Below, in pieces: positions 34,966 to 42,790 of a DNA stretch of 64,000 nucleotides. How positions within the stretch are numbered: the first letter of the stretch is position 1; the number at the start of each line of letters is the position of its first letter. The stretch is from Bradyrhizobium arachidis. GTDB lineage: Bacteria > Pseudomonadota > Alphaproteobacteria > Rhizobiales > Xanthobacteraceae. Both the position numbers and the translations under genes were made by a program. A model generated the notes under the pieces. That model worked only from the letters and a program-made list of their open reading frames with translations, did no database searches and was not told where the DNA came from. The stretch spans positions 3,348,001 to 3,412,000 of the forward strand of contig NZ_CP030050.1 of the NCBI RefSeq assembly GCF_015291705.1. Direction: 5' to 3'.

Positions 34966-35055
34966 CGTAGGGTGGGCAAAGCGCAGCGTGCCCACCACGA
35001 CAATGAGAGATGCTTCTGGTGGGCACGGCGCAGGCGCGCCTTTGCACACCCTACG
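34966..35055. repeat. Intergenic inverted repeat, family A
   Basis: CGTAGGGTGGGCAAAGCG mirrored by CGCCTTTGCACACCCTACG. It lies between the leftward SDR stop and VOC start. Confidence 0.85.
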
Positions 35056-35060
35056 AAATC

Positions 35061-35840
35061 TCAAAACGCGGTATAGCCGCCGTCGATCACGAACGTATCG
35101 GCCGTATGATACGACGACGCCTTGCTCATCAGATACACCGCGATGCCGCCGAAATCGGAGGCCTCGCCGAAGCGCCGCACCGGAATCCGCGGCATCACGT
35201 TCGCGACGAACTTTTCGTTGGCCATGAGACCTGATGTCATGTCGCTCTTGATCCAGCCGGGCAGGATCGCATTCGCGGTGACGCCATGGCGGGCGAGCTC
35301 GACGCCGAGCGCGCGCACCAGCGCGTTGATGGCGGCCTTGGTCGCGGCATAGTGCTCGTTGCGCGCGGTGCCGAAGATCGAAGCGAGGCTCGAGGTCGCC
35401 ACCAGCCGGCCAAAGGGATCGCCGGCATTGGCGCGGTCGGTCATGTGCCTTGCGGCGGCCTGGAAAGCGTGGAACACGCCGTCGAGATTGGTCGCGAACA
35501 TCGTGCGCCATTCGTCCTCGGTGCGCTCGATGAAAGACCTGCGGCCGCCGCCGCCGATGCCGGCATTGGCGAAGCAGCCGTCGACCCGGCCAAACGTGTC
35601 GAGCGTTGCCTTCATCGCGGCGTTGACCGAGGCGGGATCGGTGACGTCGCAGACGCGGCTATCGACCTTGCCTGATAGCCCCGCCATGCTCGCGGCAGCG
35701 GCCTTGTTCTTGTCAGCATTGCGGCCCCAGATCGAGACGTTACAGCCCTGGCCGGCGAGGGCCTGCGCGATGCCGAGCCCGATGCCGCCATTGCCGCCGG
35801 TGATCACGGCGACGCGTCCGGTGAGGTCGAAAATGTTCAT
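35061..35840 (-). CDS. SDR-family oxidoreductase
   Basis: A 259-residue classical SDR. The cofactor motif GGNGGIG is near residues 13-19 and the catalytic set is complete: NAG, Ser in ATSSLAS, and YAATK near residues 164-168. The C-terminus FVIDGGYTAF is typical. The start ATG at 35840 has AGGAA at 8 bases; the longer frame to 35888 is rejected. It is divergent from the hydratase-kinase-DUF6285 operon with a 167-base gap and may be the alcohol/ketone oxidoreductase of that pathway, as LvaD is in levulinate catabolism. That role is inference. Confidence 0.88.
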   Translation of the reverse strand: MNIFDLTGRVAVITGGNGGIGLGIAQALAGQGCNVSIWGRNADKNKAAAASMAGLSGKVDSRVCDVTDPASVNAAMKATLDTFGRVDGCFANAGIGGGGRRSFIERTEDEWRTMFATNLDGVFHAFQAAARHMTDRANAGDPFGRLVATSSLASIFGTARNEHYAATKAAINALVRALGVELARHGVTANAILPGWIKSDMTSGLMANEKFVANVMPRIPVRRFGEASDFGGIAVYLMSKASSYHTADTFVIDGGYTAF

Positions 35841-36007
35841 GGCGCGTTTCCTGTTCTTGATATGAGGCGCATCAGCCGCTGCGCACAAGATTGCTTGCTA
35901 TGCTGTGATCACCATGGACAAGGCCGCGACAAAAATCAAATATGCGCCCCGGCAAAACTAAATTCCGGTCTGCGAAACTGGCGCGGTCCGCAACTGACGA
36001 GGAAACC

Positions 36008-36796
36008 ATGCAGTTCAAACACGTCACGCTCGATTTCGATGGCTCGGTTGCGATCCTCCGGCTCGACCATCAGGAGGTGATGAACGCGGTCTCCGTGGAC
36101 ATGCTGGGCGGCCTTGCCGAGGCGCTCGACGCGATCGAGGAGAAGAAGGACGATGTGCGCTGCGTCGTGCTAACCGGCGCGGGGCGGGCGTTCTGCACGG
36201 GTGCTAATCTGCAAGGGCGCAACAACCAGTCGAAGAAGACCAAGGCCGGCCTGACGCTGGAGACCGGCTTTCATCCCTTCCTCCGCCGCATCCGCAATCT
36301 GCACTGTCCGATCGTCACCGCGGTCAACGGGCCGGCGGCGGGCGCCGGCATGAGCTTCGCTCTGCTCGGCGACATGATCCTTTGCGCGCGCTCGTCGTAT
36401 TTCCTGCAAGCGTTCCGCCGCATCGGCCTGGTGCCGGATTGCGGCTCGACCTGGCTGCTGCCGCGCCTCGTCGGCCGGGCGCGCTCGATCGAATTGTCGC
36501 TGATGGGCGAGCGGCTGCCGGCCGAGAAGGCGCTGGAATGGGGCCTCGTCAATCGCGTCTATGACGACGGCGTGCTGATGGAGGAGGCGATGAAGCTCGC
36601 GCGCGATCTCGCCAGCGGGCCGACAGTGGCGCTGTCGCTGATCCGCAAGCTCTACTGGGACAGCCCGGAAAATTCCTTCGAGGACCAGCTCAATCTCGAA
36701 TTCCAGTGCCAGCTGCGTGCCGGCGACACCCAGGATTTCCGTGAGGGCGTCGGCGCGTTCCTGGAGAAGCGCCCCGCGCAGTTCAAAGGCAAATGA
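36008..36796 (+). CDS. Enoyl-CoA hydratase/isomerase-family protein
   Basis: A 262-residue crotonase-fold protein. Oxyanion-hole stretches are AFCTGANLQG near residues 61-70 and AVNGPAAGAGMSFAL near 104-118. At the position of the second catalytic Glu it has an Asp (LVPDCGSTW near 141), while the first Glu position is Ala/Leu-like. It may therefore favour isomerisation or a non-hydratase reaction. GAGGAA precedes the ATG by 4 bases. It is first in an operon and overlaps the kinase gene by ATGA, which argues for stoichiometric work on the same CoA intermediates. Confidence 0.85.
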   Translation: MQFKHVTLDFDGSVAILRLDHQEVMNAVSVDMLGGLAEALDAIEEKKDDVRCVVLTGAGRAFCTGANLQGRNNQSKKTKAGLTLETGFHPFLRRIRNLHCPIVTAVNGPAAGAGMSFALLGDMILCARSSYFLQAFRRIGLVPDCGSTWLLPRLVGRARSIELSLMGERLPAEKALEWGLVNRVYDDGVLMEEAMKLARDLASGPTVALSLIRKLYWDSPENSFEDQLNLEFQCQLRAGDTQDFREGVGAFLEKRPAQFKGK

Positions 36797-37779
36797 TCGA
36801 GGCGGAGCTTTCGCGGAGCGTCGCGCGCTGGTGTAAGGGCGCGACCGGCGTCACCGGCGCGGCAAAACTGTCGGGCGGCGCCAGTCAGGAGACCTGGCGC
36901 TTCGACATCACGCATCCTGACGGGCCGATCGGTGCGATCCTGCGCCGCTCGCCGAAAGGTTATGGCGCGGCTCCCACGCGTGCGGCGGGTCTCGCGGCTG
37001 AGGCGCAGCTGATGCAACTCGCTTACGAGGCCGGCGTGCCGTCGCCGCGCGTGATGCATGTGCTGACGCCGGACGACGATCTCGGCACGGGCTTCATCAT
37101 GCAGCGCGTCGAGGGCGAGACCATCGCGCGCAAGATCCTTCGCGATGATGAGTTCGCAGCGGCGCGGCCGCTACTTGCGCGGCAGATCGGCGGCGTGCTC
37201 GCCGGCCTGCATCGGTTGCCGCGGGACAAGTTGCCCGAGTTGCGCAGCCGCGGCGTGACCCAGGAGATCTCGGAGTTCGAGCGCGACTATCGTAGCCTGA
37301 AGTGGCCCAAGCCCGTGTTCGAGCTGGCGCTGCGCTGGCTGCGCGACCACGATCCCGGGCCCTCAGTCGAGACCACGCTGGTGCATGGCGATTTCCGCAA
37401 CGGCAATCTCATCATCGGATCTGATGGTGTCCGCGCGGTGCTGGACTGGGAGCTCGCCCATCTCGGCGATCCCATGGAGGATCTCGGCTGGGTCTGCGTC
37501 AATTCCTGGCGGTTCGGCGAGATCGACAAGCCCGTCGGCGGCTTTGGCTCGCGCGAGGAGCTGTTCGCGGGCTATGAGGCCGCGGGCCGCAAGGTCGATC
37601 CCGCGCGCGTCAAATTCTGGGAAGTGATGGGGACGCTGCGCTGGGGCATCATGTGCGGCGGCATGATGCAACGGTTCCGCGAGGGCCCGGATCATTCCAT
37701 GGAGCGCGCCATGATCGGCCGCCGCGCCAGCGAGACCGAGATCGATCTGTTGCGGCTGCTGGCGCCGCGCGGGAGTTGA
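36793..37779 (+). CDS. APH-fold phosphotransferase (ACAD10/11, LvaA-like)
   Basis: A 328-residue aminoglycoside-phosphotransferase-fold kinase. The ATP-handling region includes LSGGASQETWRFD near residues 23-35. The catalytic loop is HGDFRNGN near 198-205, with the metal Asp in VLDWELAHLGDPMEDLGW near 217-234. This subgroup is the same as the kinase domain of ACAD10/11 and bacterial LvaA, which phosphorylates the 4-hydroxyl of hydroxyacyl-CoA. It is fused by overlap to the hydratase gene upstream and followed 3 bases later by the DUF6285 gene. Not an antibiotic-resistance gene by context. Confidence 0.87.
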   Translation: MIEAELSRSVARWCKGATGVTGAAKLSGGASQETWRFDITHPDGPIGAILRRSPKGYGAAPTRAAGLAAEAQLMQLAYEAGVPSPRVMHVLTPDDDLGTGFIMQRVEGETIARKILRDDEFAAARPLLARQIGGVLAGLHRLPRDKLPELRSRGVTQEISEFERDYRSLKWPKPVFELALRWLRDHDPGPSVETTLVHGDFRNGNLIIGSDGVRAVLDWELAHLGDPMEDLGWVCVNSWRFGEIDKPVGGFGSREELFAGYEAAGRKVDPARVKFWEVMGTLRWGIMCGGMMQRFREGPDHSMERAMIGRRASETEIDLLRLLAPRGS

Positions 37780-37782
37780 CAC

Positions 37783-38160
37783 ATGCAGGATGAACCGACG
37801 CCGATCGAGCTGACCAAGGCGGTCGCCGATTTCCTCCGGAGCGACATCACGCCGCTGATCTCCGGTCATCAGGCCTTCAAGCTGCGCGTCGCCATCAACA
37901 TCCTCGACCTCGTCACACGGCAGCTGACGCAGGAGGCGGGGAGCGATGCGAAGGAGGTGGAGCGGCTGCGCGCGCTGCTCGGCATGGATGGCTCGGTGAC
38001 AGAGCTGAACCGCGCGCTCGCGGAGCGTATTGCAAAGGGCGAGGTCGATCTCGCAACGCCCGGCCTCGCCGAGCACCTGTGGGCGACCACGATGGACAAG
38101 CTCGCCGTCGATCAGCCGAATTACGCGTCCTACAAGCGCGAGCTCGGCCGCAATCCGTAG
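37783..38160 (+). CDS. DUF6285 protein (LvaB-like partner of the kinase)
   Basis: A 125-residue, mostly helical, charged soluble protein without signal or membrane segment. Features are PIELTKAVADFLRSDITP at the N-terminus and a middle stretch AFKLRVAINILDLVTRQL; the C-terminus is AEHLWATTMDKLAVDQPNY. I recognise this as the DUF6285 type that repeatedly follows APH-fold kinases in acyl-CoA operons, equivalent in size and position to LvaB. It starts 3 bases after the kinase. Its stop codon TAG lies inside the start of a family A-variant repeat. No catalytic motif is visible; a stabilising or scaffolding role is inferred from LvaB. Confidence 0.7.
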   Translation: MQDEPTPIELTKAVADFLRSDITPLISGHQAFKLRVAINILDLVTRQLTQEAGSDAKEVERLRALLGMDGSVTELNRALAERIAKGEVDLATPGLAEHLWATTMDKLAVDQPNYASYKRELGRNP

Positions 38161-38242
38161 GATGGGTAGAGCGCAGCGAAACCCATCATCTCGCACCTTG
38201 CTTTGTCATCGATGGGTTTCGCTGCGCTCTACCCATCCTACG
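38156..38242. repeat. Intergenic inverted repeat, family A variant, overlapping a stop codon
   Basis: CGTAGGATGGGTAGAGCGCAG and CTGCGCTCTACCCATCCTACG form near-perfect 30-base-class arms around a 25-base centre. The left arm contains the TAG stop (38158-38160) of the DUF6285 gene. Confidence 0.85.
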
Positions 38243-38256
38243 CACTCTCCCCTCTG

Positions 38257-38382
38257 TCATTCCGGGGCGTCGCGCAGCGACGAGCCCGGAATCCATTCAT
38301 CCACTTTCACTGACGCGCGATGGATTCTCAGATGCGCAATTGCGCATCATAGCGCGCGCCAAGTGGGCGCGCCCCCGGAATG
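38257..38382. repeat. Intergenic inverted repeat, family B
   Basis: TCATTCCGGGGCG and CGCCCCCGGAATG outer arms enclose GAATCCATTCATCC, GATTCTCAGATGCGC and other internal palindromes. It fills the gap between the DUF6285 gene and the convergent hydratase gene. Confidence 0.8.
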
Positions 38383-38399
38383 GCCGCGCAAAAGCGCGG

Positions 38400-39179
38400 T
38401 CACTTCCCCACCCATTTCGGCGGCCGCTTCTCCGAAAACGCCTTCGGCCCCTCGATGTAATCCTGCGAGGCCGCCATCGCCTGCACGGCCGGATAGTCCC
38501 GCTGCTCCGCGATGGCCTGCTCCAGCGACACGCCCAGTCCCCGCTGGATCGCCTGCTTGGATGCGCGGATCGACATCGGCGAGTTCTTGGTGATCATCTC
38601 CGCCCAGCGCAATGCGCCCGCGAGTGCCTCGCCCTGCGGCACCACCTCGTTGACGAAGCCGAGTTCCTGGCCTTCCTTCGCGCTGACATGGCGCGCGGTA
38701 AGGATCATGCCCATGGCACGCTTGAGGCCGATCTGCCGTGGCAGCCGGTGCAGGCCGCCGGCAAGCGCAGCAAGGCCGACGCGCGGCTCGGGCAGGGCGA
38801 AGGTCGCGTTCTCCGCGGCGATGATCAGGTCGCAGGCGAGCGCGATCTCGAAGCCGCCGCCCATGGCGACGCCGTTGACCGCCGCGATGATCGGTTTGTC
38901 GCAGTCGAAGCGTGAGGTGAGGCCGGCAAAGCCGCCCTTGTCCCAGCCGCGCTTGCCGCCCGCCGCCTGCCACTTCAGGTCGTTGCCAGCGCAGAACGCC
39001 TTGTCGCCGGCGCCGGTGACGATCGCAACCCACTGCTCGGGATCGGTGGCGAAATCGTCGAACACCTTCTGCAGCTCGAAATGCGCATCGGTATGCAGCG
39101 CATTGTAGACCTCCGGCCGCGACAGCGTGATGATCGTGATCGGCCCCTTGCGTTCCACTTTCGAAAATTTCAGCTCCAT
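38400..39179 (-). CDS. Enoyl-CoA hydratase/isomerase-family protein
   Basis: A 259-residue crotonase-fold protein. AFCAGNDLKW near residues 63-72 and AVNGVAMGGGFEIALACD near 104-121 form the oxyanion hole; EPRVGLAALAGGLHRLPR holds the position of the second acid. One usual Glu position (GGGFE) is present. The ATG at 39179 has GGAG at 6 bases, better than the ATG at 39194. It is divergent from the acyl-CoA dehydrogenase at 39409. Acts on enoyl-CoA or a related CoA ester; exact reaction is open. Confidence 0.87.
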   Translation of the reverse strand: MELKFSKVERKGPITIITLSRPEVYNALHTDAHFELQKVFDDFATDPEQWVAIVTGAGDKAFCAGNDLKWQAAGGKRGWDKGGFAGLTSRFDCDKPIIAAVNGVAMGGGFEIALACDLIIAAENATFALPEPRVGLAALAGGLHRLPRQIGLKRAMGMILTARHVSAKEGQELGFVNEVVPQGEALAGALRWAEMITKNSPMSIRASKQAIQRGLGVSLEQAIAEQRDYPAVQAMAASQDYIEGPKAFSEKRPPKWVGK

Positions 39180-39408
39180 CGCGCGCTCCCGCATTTTCTT
39201 CTGAAATGAATATTGGCGTCATACTACCGCGCGTTGGCGCCAGAGCACCATCGAATTGCGCGGGCACGCCTTGCGCATCTGGCACGTCTCGCCTTGCTTG
39301 ATTTCTGCTTGCTTGACTTGAGCCCGCTCTTCTCACCTTAATCGTGCGAAGCAAGATCGCGCCTAGCGCCTTAACACAAAACGATAAAATCAATCCGGGA
39401 GAGAATCT

Positions 39409-40683
39409 GTGGATTTTTCATTGCCTGCCGATCTCGTCGCCTATCTCGGAGAGCTCGACCGTTTCATCGAACGTGAGATCAAGCCGCTGGAGGAGGCCGA
39501 CGACAACATCCGCTTCTTCGATCATCGCCGCGAATGGGCGCGCACCGATTTCGAGAATGGCGGTCTGCCGCGCCATGAATGGGAAGCGTTGCTGCGCAAG
39601 GCCAAGGATCTCGCCGACGCCGCCGGCCATCTGCGCTTTCCGGTGCCGAAGCAATATGGCGGCAAGGACGGCTCCAACCTCTGGATGGCCGTGATCCGCG
39701 AGCATTTTGCCGCCAAGGGCCTCGGCCTGCACAACGATCTCCAGAACGAGCACTCCATCGTCGGCAACTTCCCCGTCGTCACCATGCTCGACCGCTACGG
39801 TCGCGACGATCAGAAGGCGATGATCGACGGGTCGATCAAGGGCAAGTACCGCATCACCTTTGGCCTGACTGAGCCGCATCACGGCTCGGATGCCACCCAC
39901 ATGGAGACACGCGCGGTGCCGGCGACCCGCGACAACGTCAAGGGCTGGATCATCAACGGCGAGAAGATGTGGACCACAGGCATGCACGTCGCCACGCATT
40001 GCGCGCTGTTTGCACGCACGTCGGGCAATGACGGCGATGCCCGCGGCATCACCTGCTTTCTCGTGCCGGCCAAGAGCCACGGCGTGAAGGTCGAAGAGTA
40101 TATGTGGACCTTCAACATGCCGACCGACCATCCGCGCGTCAGTTTCACCGACGTGTTCGTGCCGGGGGATGCGCAGTTCGGCGAGGTTGGCCGCGGCCTG
40201 TCGCTGGCGCAATGTTTTGTGCACCAGAACCGCATCCGCCAGGCGGCGAGCTCGCTCGGTGCCGCCGTCTACTGCATCAACGAGAGCGTCAAATACGCGC
40301 GCGAGCGAAAGCCGTTCGGCCGGGCGCTCGCCGAGAACCAGGCGATCCAGTTTCCGCTGGTCGAGCTCGCCACGCAAGCCGAGATGCTGCGCCTCTTGAT
40401 CCGCAAGACCGCCTGGGAGATGGACCAGCTCACCGAGGAGCAGATCGAGCGCACGCTCTCCGACCGCGTCTCGATGTGCAACTACTGGGCAAACCGCCTC
40501 TGCTGCGAATCCGCCGACCGCGCCATGCAGGTCCATGGCGGCATGGGCTATTCACGCCACAAGCCGTTCGAGCACATCTATCGGCATCACCGCCGCTACC
40601 GGATCACCGAAGGCAGCGAGGAGATCCAGATGCGGAAAGTGGCGGGGTTCTTGTTCGGCTATATGGGGCCGAACAAGCACTGA
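39409..40683 (+). CDS. Acyl-CoA dehydrogenase
   Basis: A 424-residue FAD enzyme of acyl-CoA beta-oxidation. The N-terminal helical domain is followed by ITFGLTEPHHGSDATHM near 144-160 and INGEKMWTTGMH near 184-195. The C-terminus MQVHGGMGYSRHKPFEHIYRHHR precedes the catalytic stretch ITEGSEEIQ, where the canonical Glu is present, unlike the paralogue at 32967. The start is GTG 39409 with GGGAGAG upstream. It stands alone on this strand, divergent from the hydratase. Chain-length preference cannot be read. Confidence 0.9.
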   Translation: MDFSLPADLVAYLGELDRFIEREIKPLEEADDNIRFFDHRREWARTDFENGGLPRHEWEALLRKAKDLADAAGHLRFPVPKQYGGKDGSNLWMAVIREHFAAKGLGLHNDLQNEHSIVGNFPVVTMLDRYGRDDQKAMIDGSIKGKYRITFGLTEPHHGSDATHMETRAVPATRDNVKGWIINGEKMWTTGMHVATHCALFARTSGNDGDARGITCFLVPAKSHGVKVEEYMWTFNMPTDHPRVSFTDVFVPGDAQFGEVGRGLSLAQCFVHQNRIRQAASSLGAAVYCINESVKYARERKPFGRALAENQAIQFPLVELATQAEMLRLLIRKTAWEMDQLTEEQIERTLSDRVSMCNYWANRLCCESADRAMQVHGGMGYSRHKPFEHIYRHHRRYRITEGSEEIQMRKVAGFLFGYMGPNKH

Positions 40684-40698
40684 GACTTGCACCGGTGC

Positions 40699-40789
40699 CG
40701 TAGGGTGGGCAAAGCGAAGTGTGCCCACGATCCCTCGAATACGGAACGAGATGGTGGGCACGGCGCGTTGCGCCTTTGCCCACCCTACG
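40699..40789. repeat. Intergenic inverted repeat, family A
   Basis: CGTAGGGTGGGCAAAGCG...GTGCCCACG mirrored by GGTGGGCACGGCGC...CTTTGCCCACCCTACG. First of two elements filling the 270-base gap between convergent genes. Confidence 0.85.
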
Positions 40790-40814
40790 GGATTGCGCAC
40801 ATATCTCTCCCGAG

Positions 40815-40944
40815 TCGTCCCCGCGAACGCGGGGACCCATAACCCCAGGGAGAAGTTTGAGGCGAGATGGTAACTCCGAGTCTTCGCAAAACCCGATCCT
40901 GTGGTTATGGGTCCCGGGTTCGCGCTGCGCGCGCCGCGGGACGA
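40815..40944. repeat. Intergenic element, family C (GTCGTCCC...GGGACGAC)
   Basis: GTCGTCCCCGCGAACGCGGGGACCCATAA-type left end and GTTATGGGTCCC...GGGACGAC right end. The core contains AACTCCGAGTCTTCGC, also found inverted in the copy at 42612. It ends 9 bases before the acyl-CoA ligase stop. Confidence 0.8.
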
Positions 40945-40953
40945 CAGCGGGGA

Positions 40954-42534
40954 TCAATTCACCTGTCGATCCTTCCCCGCCCAATACGGCTCGCGCAACT
41001 GTCTGCGCAAAATCTTGCCTGACGGATTGCGCGGCAGGGCCGGCAAGAACTCCACGCTCTTCGGCGTCTTGTAGCCGGCGATGCGCTCGCGGGTGAAGTT
41101 GATGATGTCGGTGGCACTCGCCTGCTTGCCCGGCTTCATCACCACGACGGCTTTCACTGCCTCGCCCCATTTATCGTCGGGCACGCCGATCACGGCAGCT
41201 TCCGCGACATCAGGGTGATCGCACAGCGCGCTCTCGACCTCGGCGGGGTAGATGTTCTCGCCGCCGGAGATGATCATGTCCTTGATGCGGTCGTGGATGT
41301 AGAGGTAGCCGTCCTCGTCCAGGTAGCCGGCATCACCCGTGCGCAGCCAGCCGTCGCCGCGCAGCGTCGCGGCGGTCGCCTCCGGCAGGTTCCAGTAGCC
41401 GGCCATGTTAGAGCCCGAGCGCGTCGCGATCTCGCCGACCTCACGCGGCGGCAGCGGCTTGCCGTCCGCATCGAGTATCGCGATCTCGATGCCCGGCAGG
41501 GCCTTGCCGGCCGAGCGCATCCGCTCAAGCCCCTCGACGTGATCCTCCGGCGGCAGCGCGACGATGGTGCCGGTGGTCTCCGTCATGCCGTACATCTGCA
41601 CGAAGCCGCATTTGAAGACCTCGATGCATTCCTTCAGCAGTGCCGCCGGAATCGGGGAGGCGCCGTACAGCATGTATTTCAGCCTGGAGAAATCGACCAT
41701 TCTCGCGCGCGGCTGCCGCACCACGAACTGCATCGCCGCCGGCACCATGAACAGTTTTGTGATGCCGGATTGCTCGAAGAAATCCAGCACCTTGGTCGGA
41801 TCGAACTCGCGCGCGATGACGCCGCGCGCGCCGTGATAGAGGCCCATCACGCCCCAGCCCGACCCGCCGATATGGAAGATCGGCATCGCGACCAGCGAGA
41901 CATCGTCGGTCGACCACCGGTTCCACTCCGGCTTGTCCTCGGCATTGCCGGTTTGCACGAGGTTGAGGAAGTTCGCGTGGCTCAGCATCGCGCCTTTCGG
42001 CTTGCCCGTGGTGCCCGACGTGTAGAGCTGGATCGCGATGTCCTTGGTGTCGATCGGCACCTTCGGATCGGTGCCGCTCTGCGCATCCCGCCAGGCTGTA
42101 AAATCCTGCCATTCCGGCGCGCCGCCTTCGGTCGTGATGACCGTGCGCACGCCTGGTATCTGGTCCCTGATCTGCGAGACCAGTGTGATGAACTCGGGTC
42201 CTACGAACAGCACCGGCGCCTTGCAATCGGCGACGATGAAGGCGACCTCGGGCCCGGCGAGCCGCCAGTTCATCGGCGCCATCACGACGCCCACCTTCAT
42301 CGCGCCCATTAGAAGCTCGAAATAGAGATCGCTGTTCTTGCCGAGATAGGCGATGCGGTCGCCTTTCTTCACGCCCATCGCGAGAAGCGCGTTGGCGACC
42401 TTGTTGGTCTTGATGTCGAACTCGGCAAAGCTGGTGATGCGGCCTTCGAACTCATAGGCGATGGCATCGCCGCGGCTCGTCGCGCGCTCGCGCACCATGT
42501 CGGCGAGATTCGCCAATGGCTGTGTGGTGGACAT
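40954..42534 (-). CDS. Acyl-CoA synthetase (AMP-forming, FadD-like)
   Basis: A 526-residue ANL-superfamily ligase that activates a carboxylic acid to its CoA ester via acyl-AMP. Motifs seen: P-loop YTSGTTGKPKGAMLSH near residues 174-189, A5 MYGMTETTG near 319, A7 LRTGDAGYLDEDGYLYIHDR near 399-418, A8 IKDMIISGGENIYPAEVE, and the A10 Lys in PRNPSGKILRRQLR near the C-terminus. GGGAG precedes the ATG at 42534; the longer frame to 42744 runs through a repeat and is rejected. It is leftward with the SDR upstream. Substrate likely a fatty or alicyclic acid. Confidence 0.9.
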   Translation of the reverse strand: MSTTQPLANLADMVRERATSRGDAIAYEFEGRITSFAEFDIKTNKVANALLAMGVKKGDRIAYLGKNSDLYFELLMGAMKVGVVMAPMNWRLAGPEVAFIVADCKAPVLFVGPEFITLVSQIRDQIPGVRTVITTEGGAPEWQDFTAWRDAQSGTDPKVPIDTKDIAIQLYTSGTTGKPKGAMLSHANFLNLVQTGNAEDKPEWNRWSTDDVSLVAMPIFHIGGSGWGVMGLYHGARGVIAREFDPTKVLDFFEQSGITKLFMVPAAMQFVVRQPRARMVDFSRLKYMLYGASPIPAALLKECIEVFKCGFVQMYGMTETTGTIVALPPEDHVEGLERMRSAGKALPGIEIAILDADGKPLPPREVGEIATRSGSNMAGYWNLPEATAATLRGDGWLRTGDAGYLDEDGYLYIHDRIKDMIISGGENIYPAEVESALCDHPDVAEAAVIGVPDDKWGEAVKAVVVMKPGKQASATDIINFTRERIAGYKTPKSVEFLPALPRNPSGKILRRQLREPYWAGKDRQVN

Positions 42535-42611
42535 GTTTCTCCCGTGGCGTCTTGTTTTTATGCCGGGGAGTGTGGCGTCATAAGCGCGTGAAGACAAGAT
42601 GGGAGCCCCAC

Positions 42612-42742
42612 TGTCCCGGACGAGCGAAGCGAAGATCCGGGACCCATAACCACAGGGAGTGGTTTGGCGAAGACTCGGAGTTGCCTGTCTCGCACTACAA
42701 CTCTTCCCTGTGGTTATGGGTCCCTGCTTTCGCAGGGACGAC
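42612..42742. repeat. Intergenic element, family C
   Basis: TGTCCCGGACGAGCG...GATCCGGGACCCATAACCACAGGGA-type left end and TCCCTGTGGTTATGGGTCCC...GGGACGACA right end. The core contains TTTGGCGAAGACTCGGAGTT, the inverse of the core in the copy at 40815. Confidence 0.8.
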
Positions 42743-42790
42743 AATTGCGGGTGGGGCGAAAGTGTCAGCCACTTACAAGCTTTCGCACAT

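Noticed and set aside
36793..37779. Aminoglycoside-resistance phosphotransferase
   Set aside because: Only the fold is shared; the sequence subgroup and the operon with crotonase and DUF6285 point to CoA-ester metabolism.
39280..39298. A possible sigma-54 promoter (TGGCAC...TTGC) upstream of the acyl-CoA dehydrogenase
   Set aside because: Spacing between TGGCAC and TTGC is 8 bases instead of 5.
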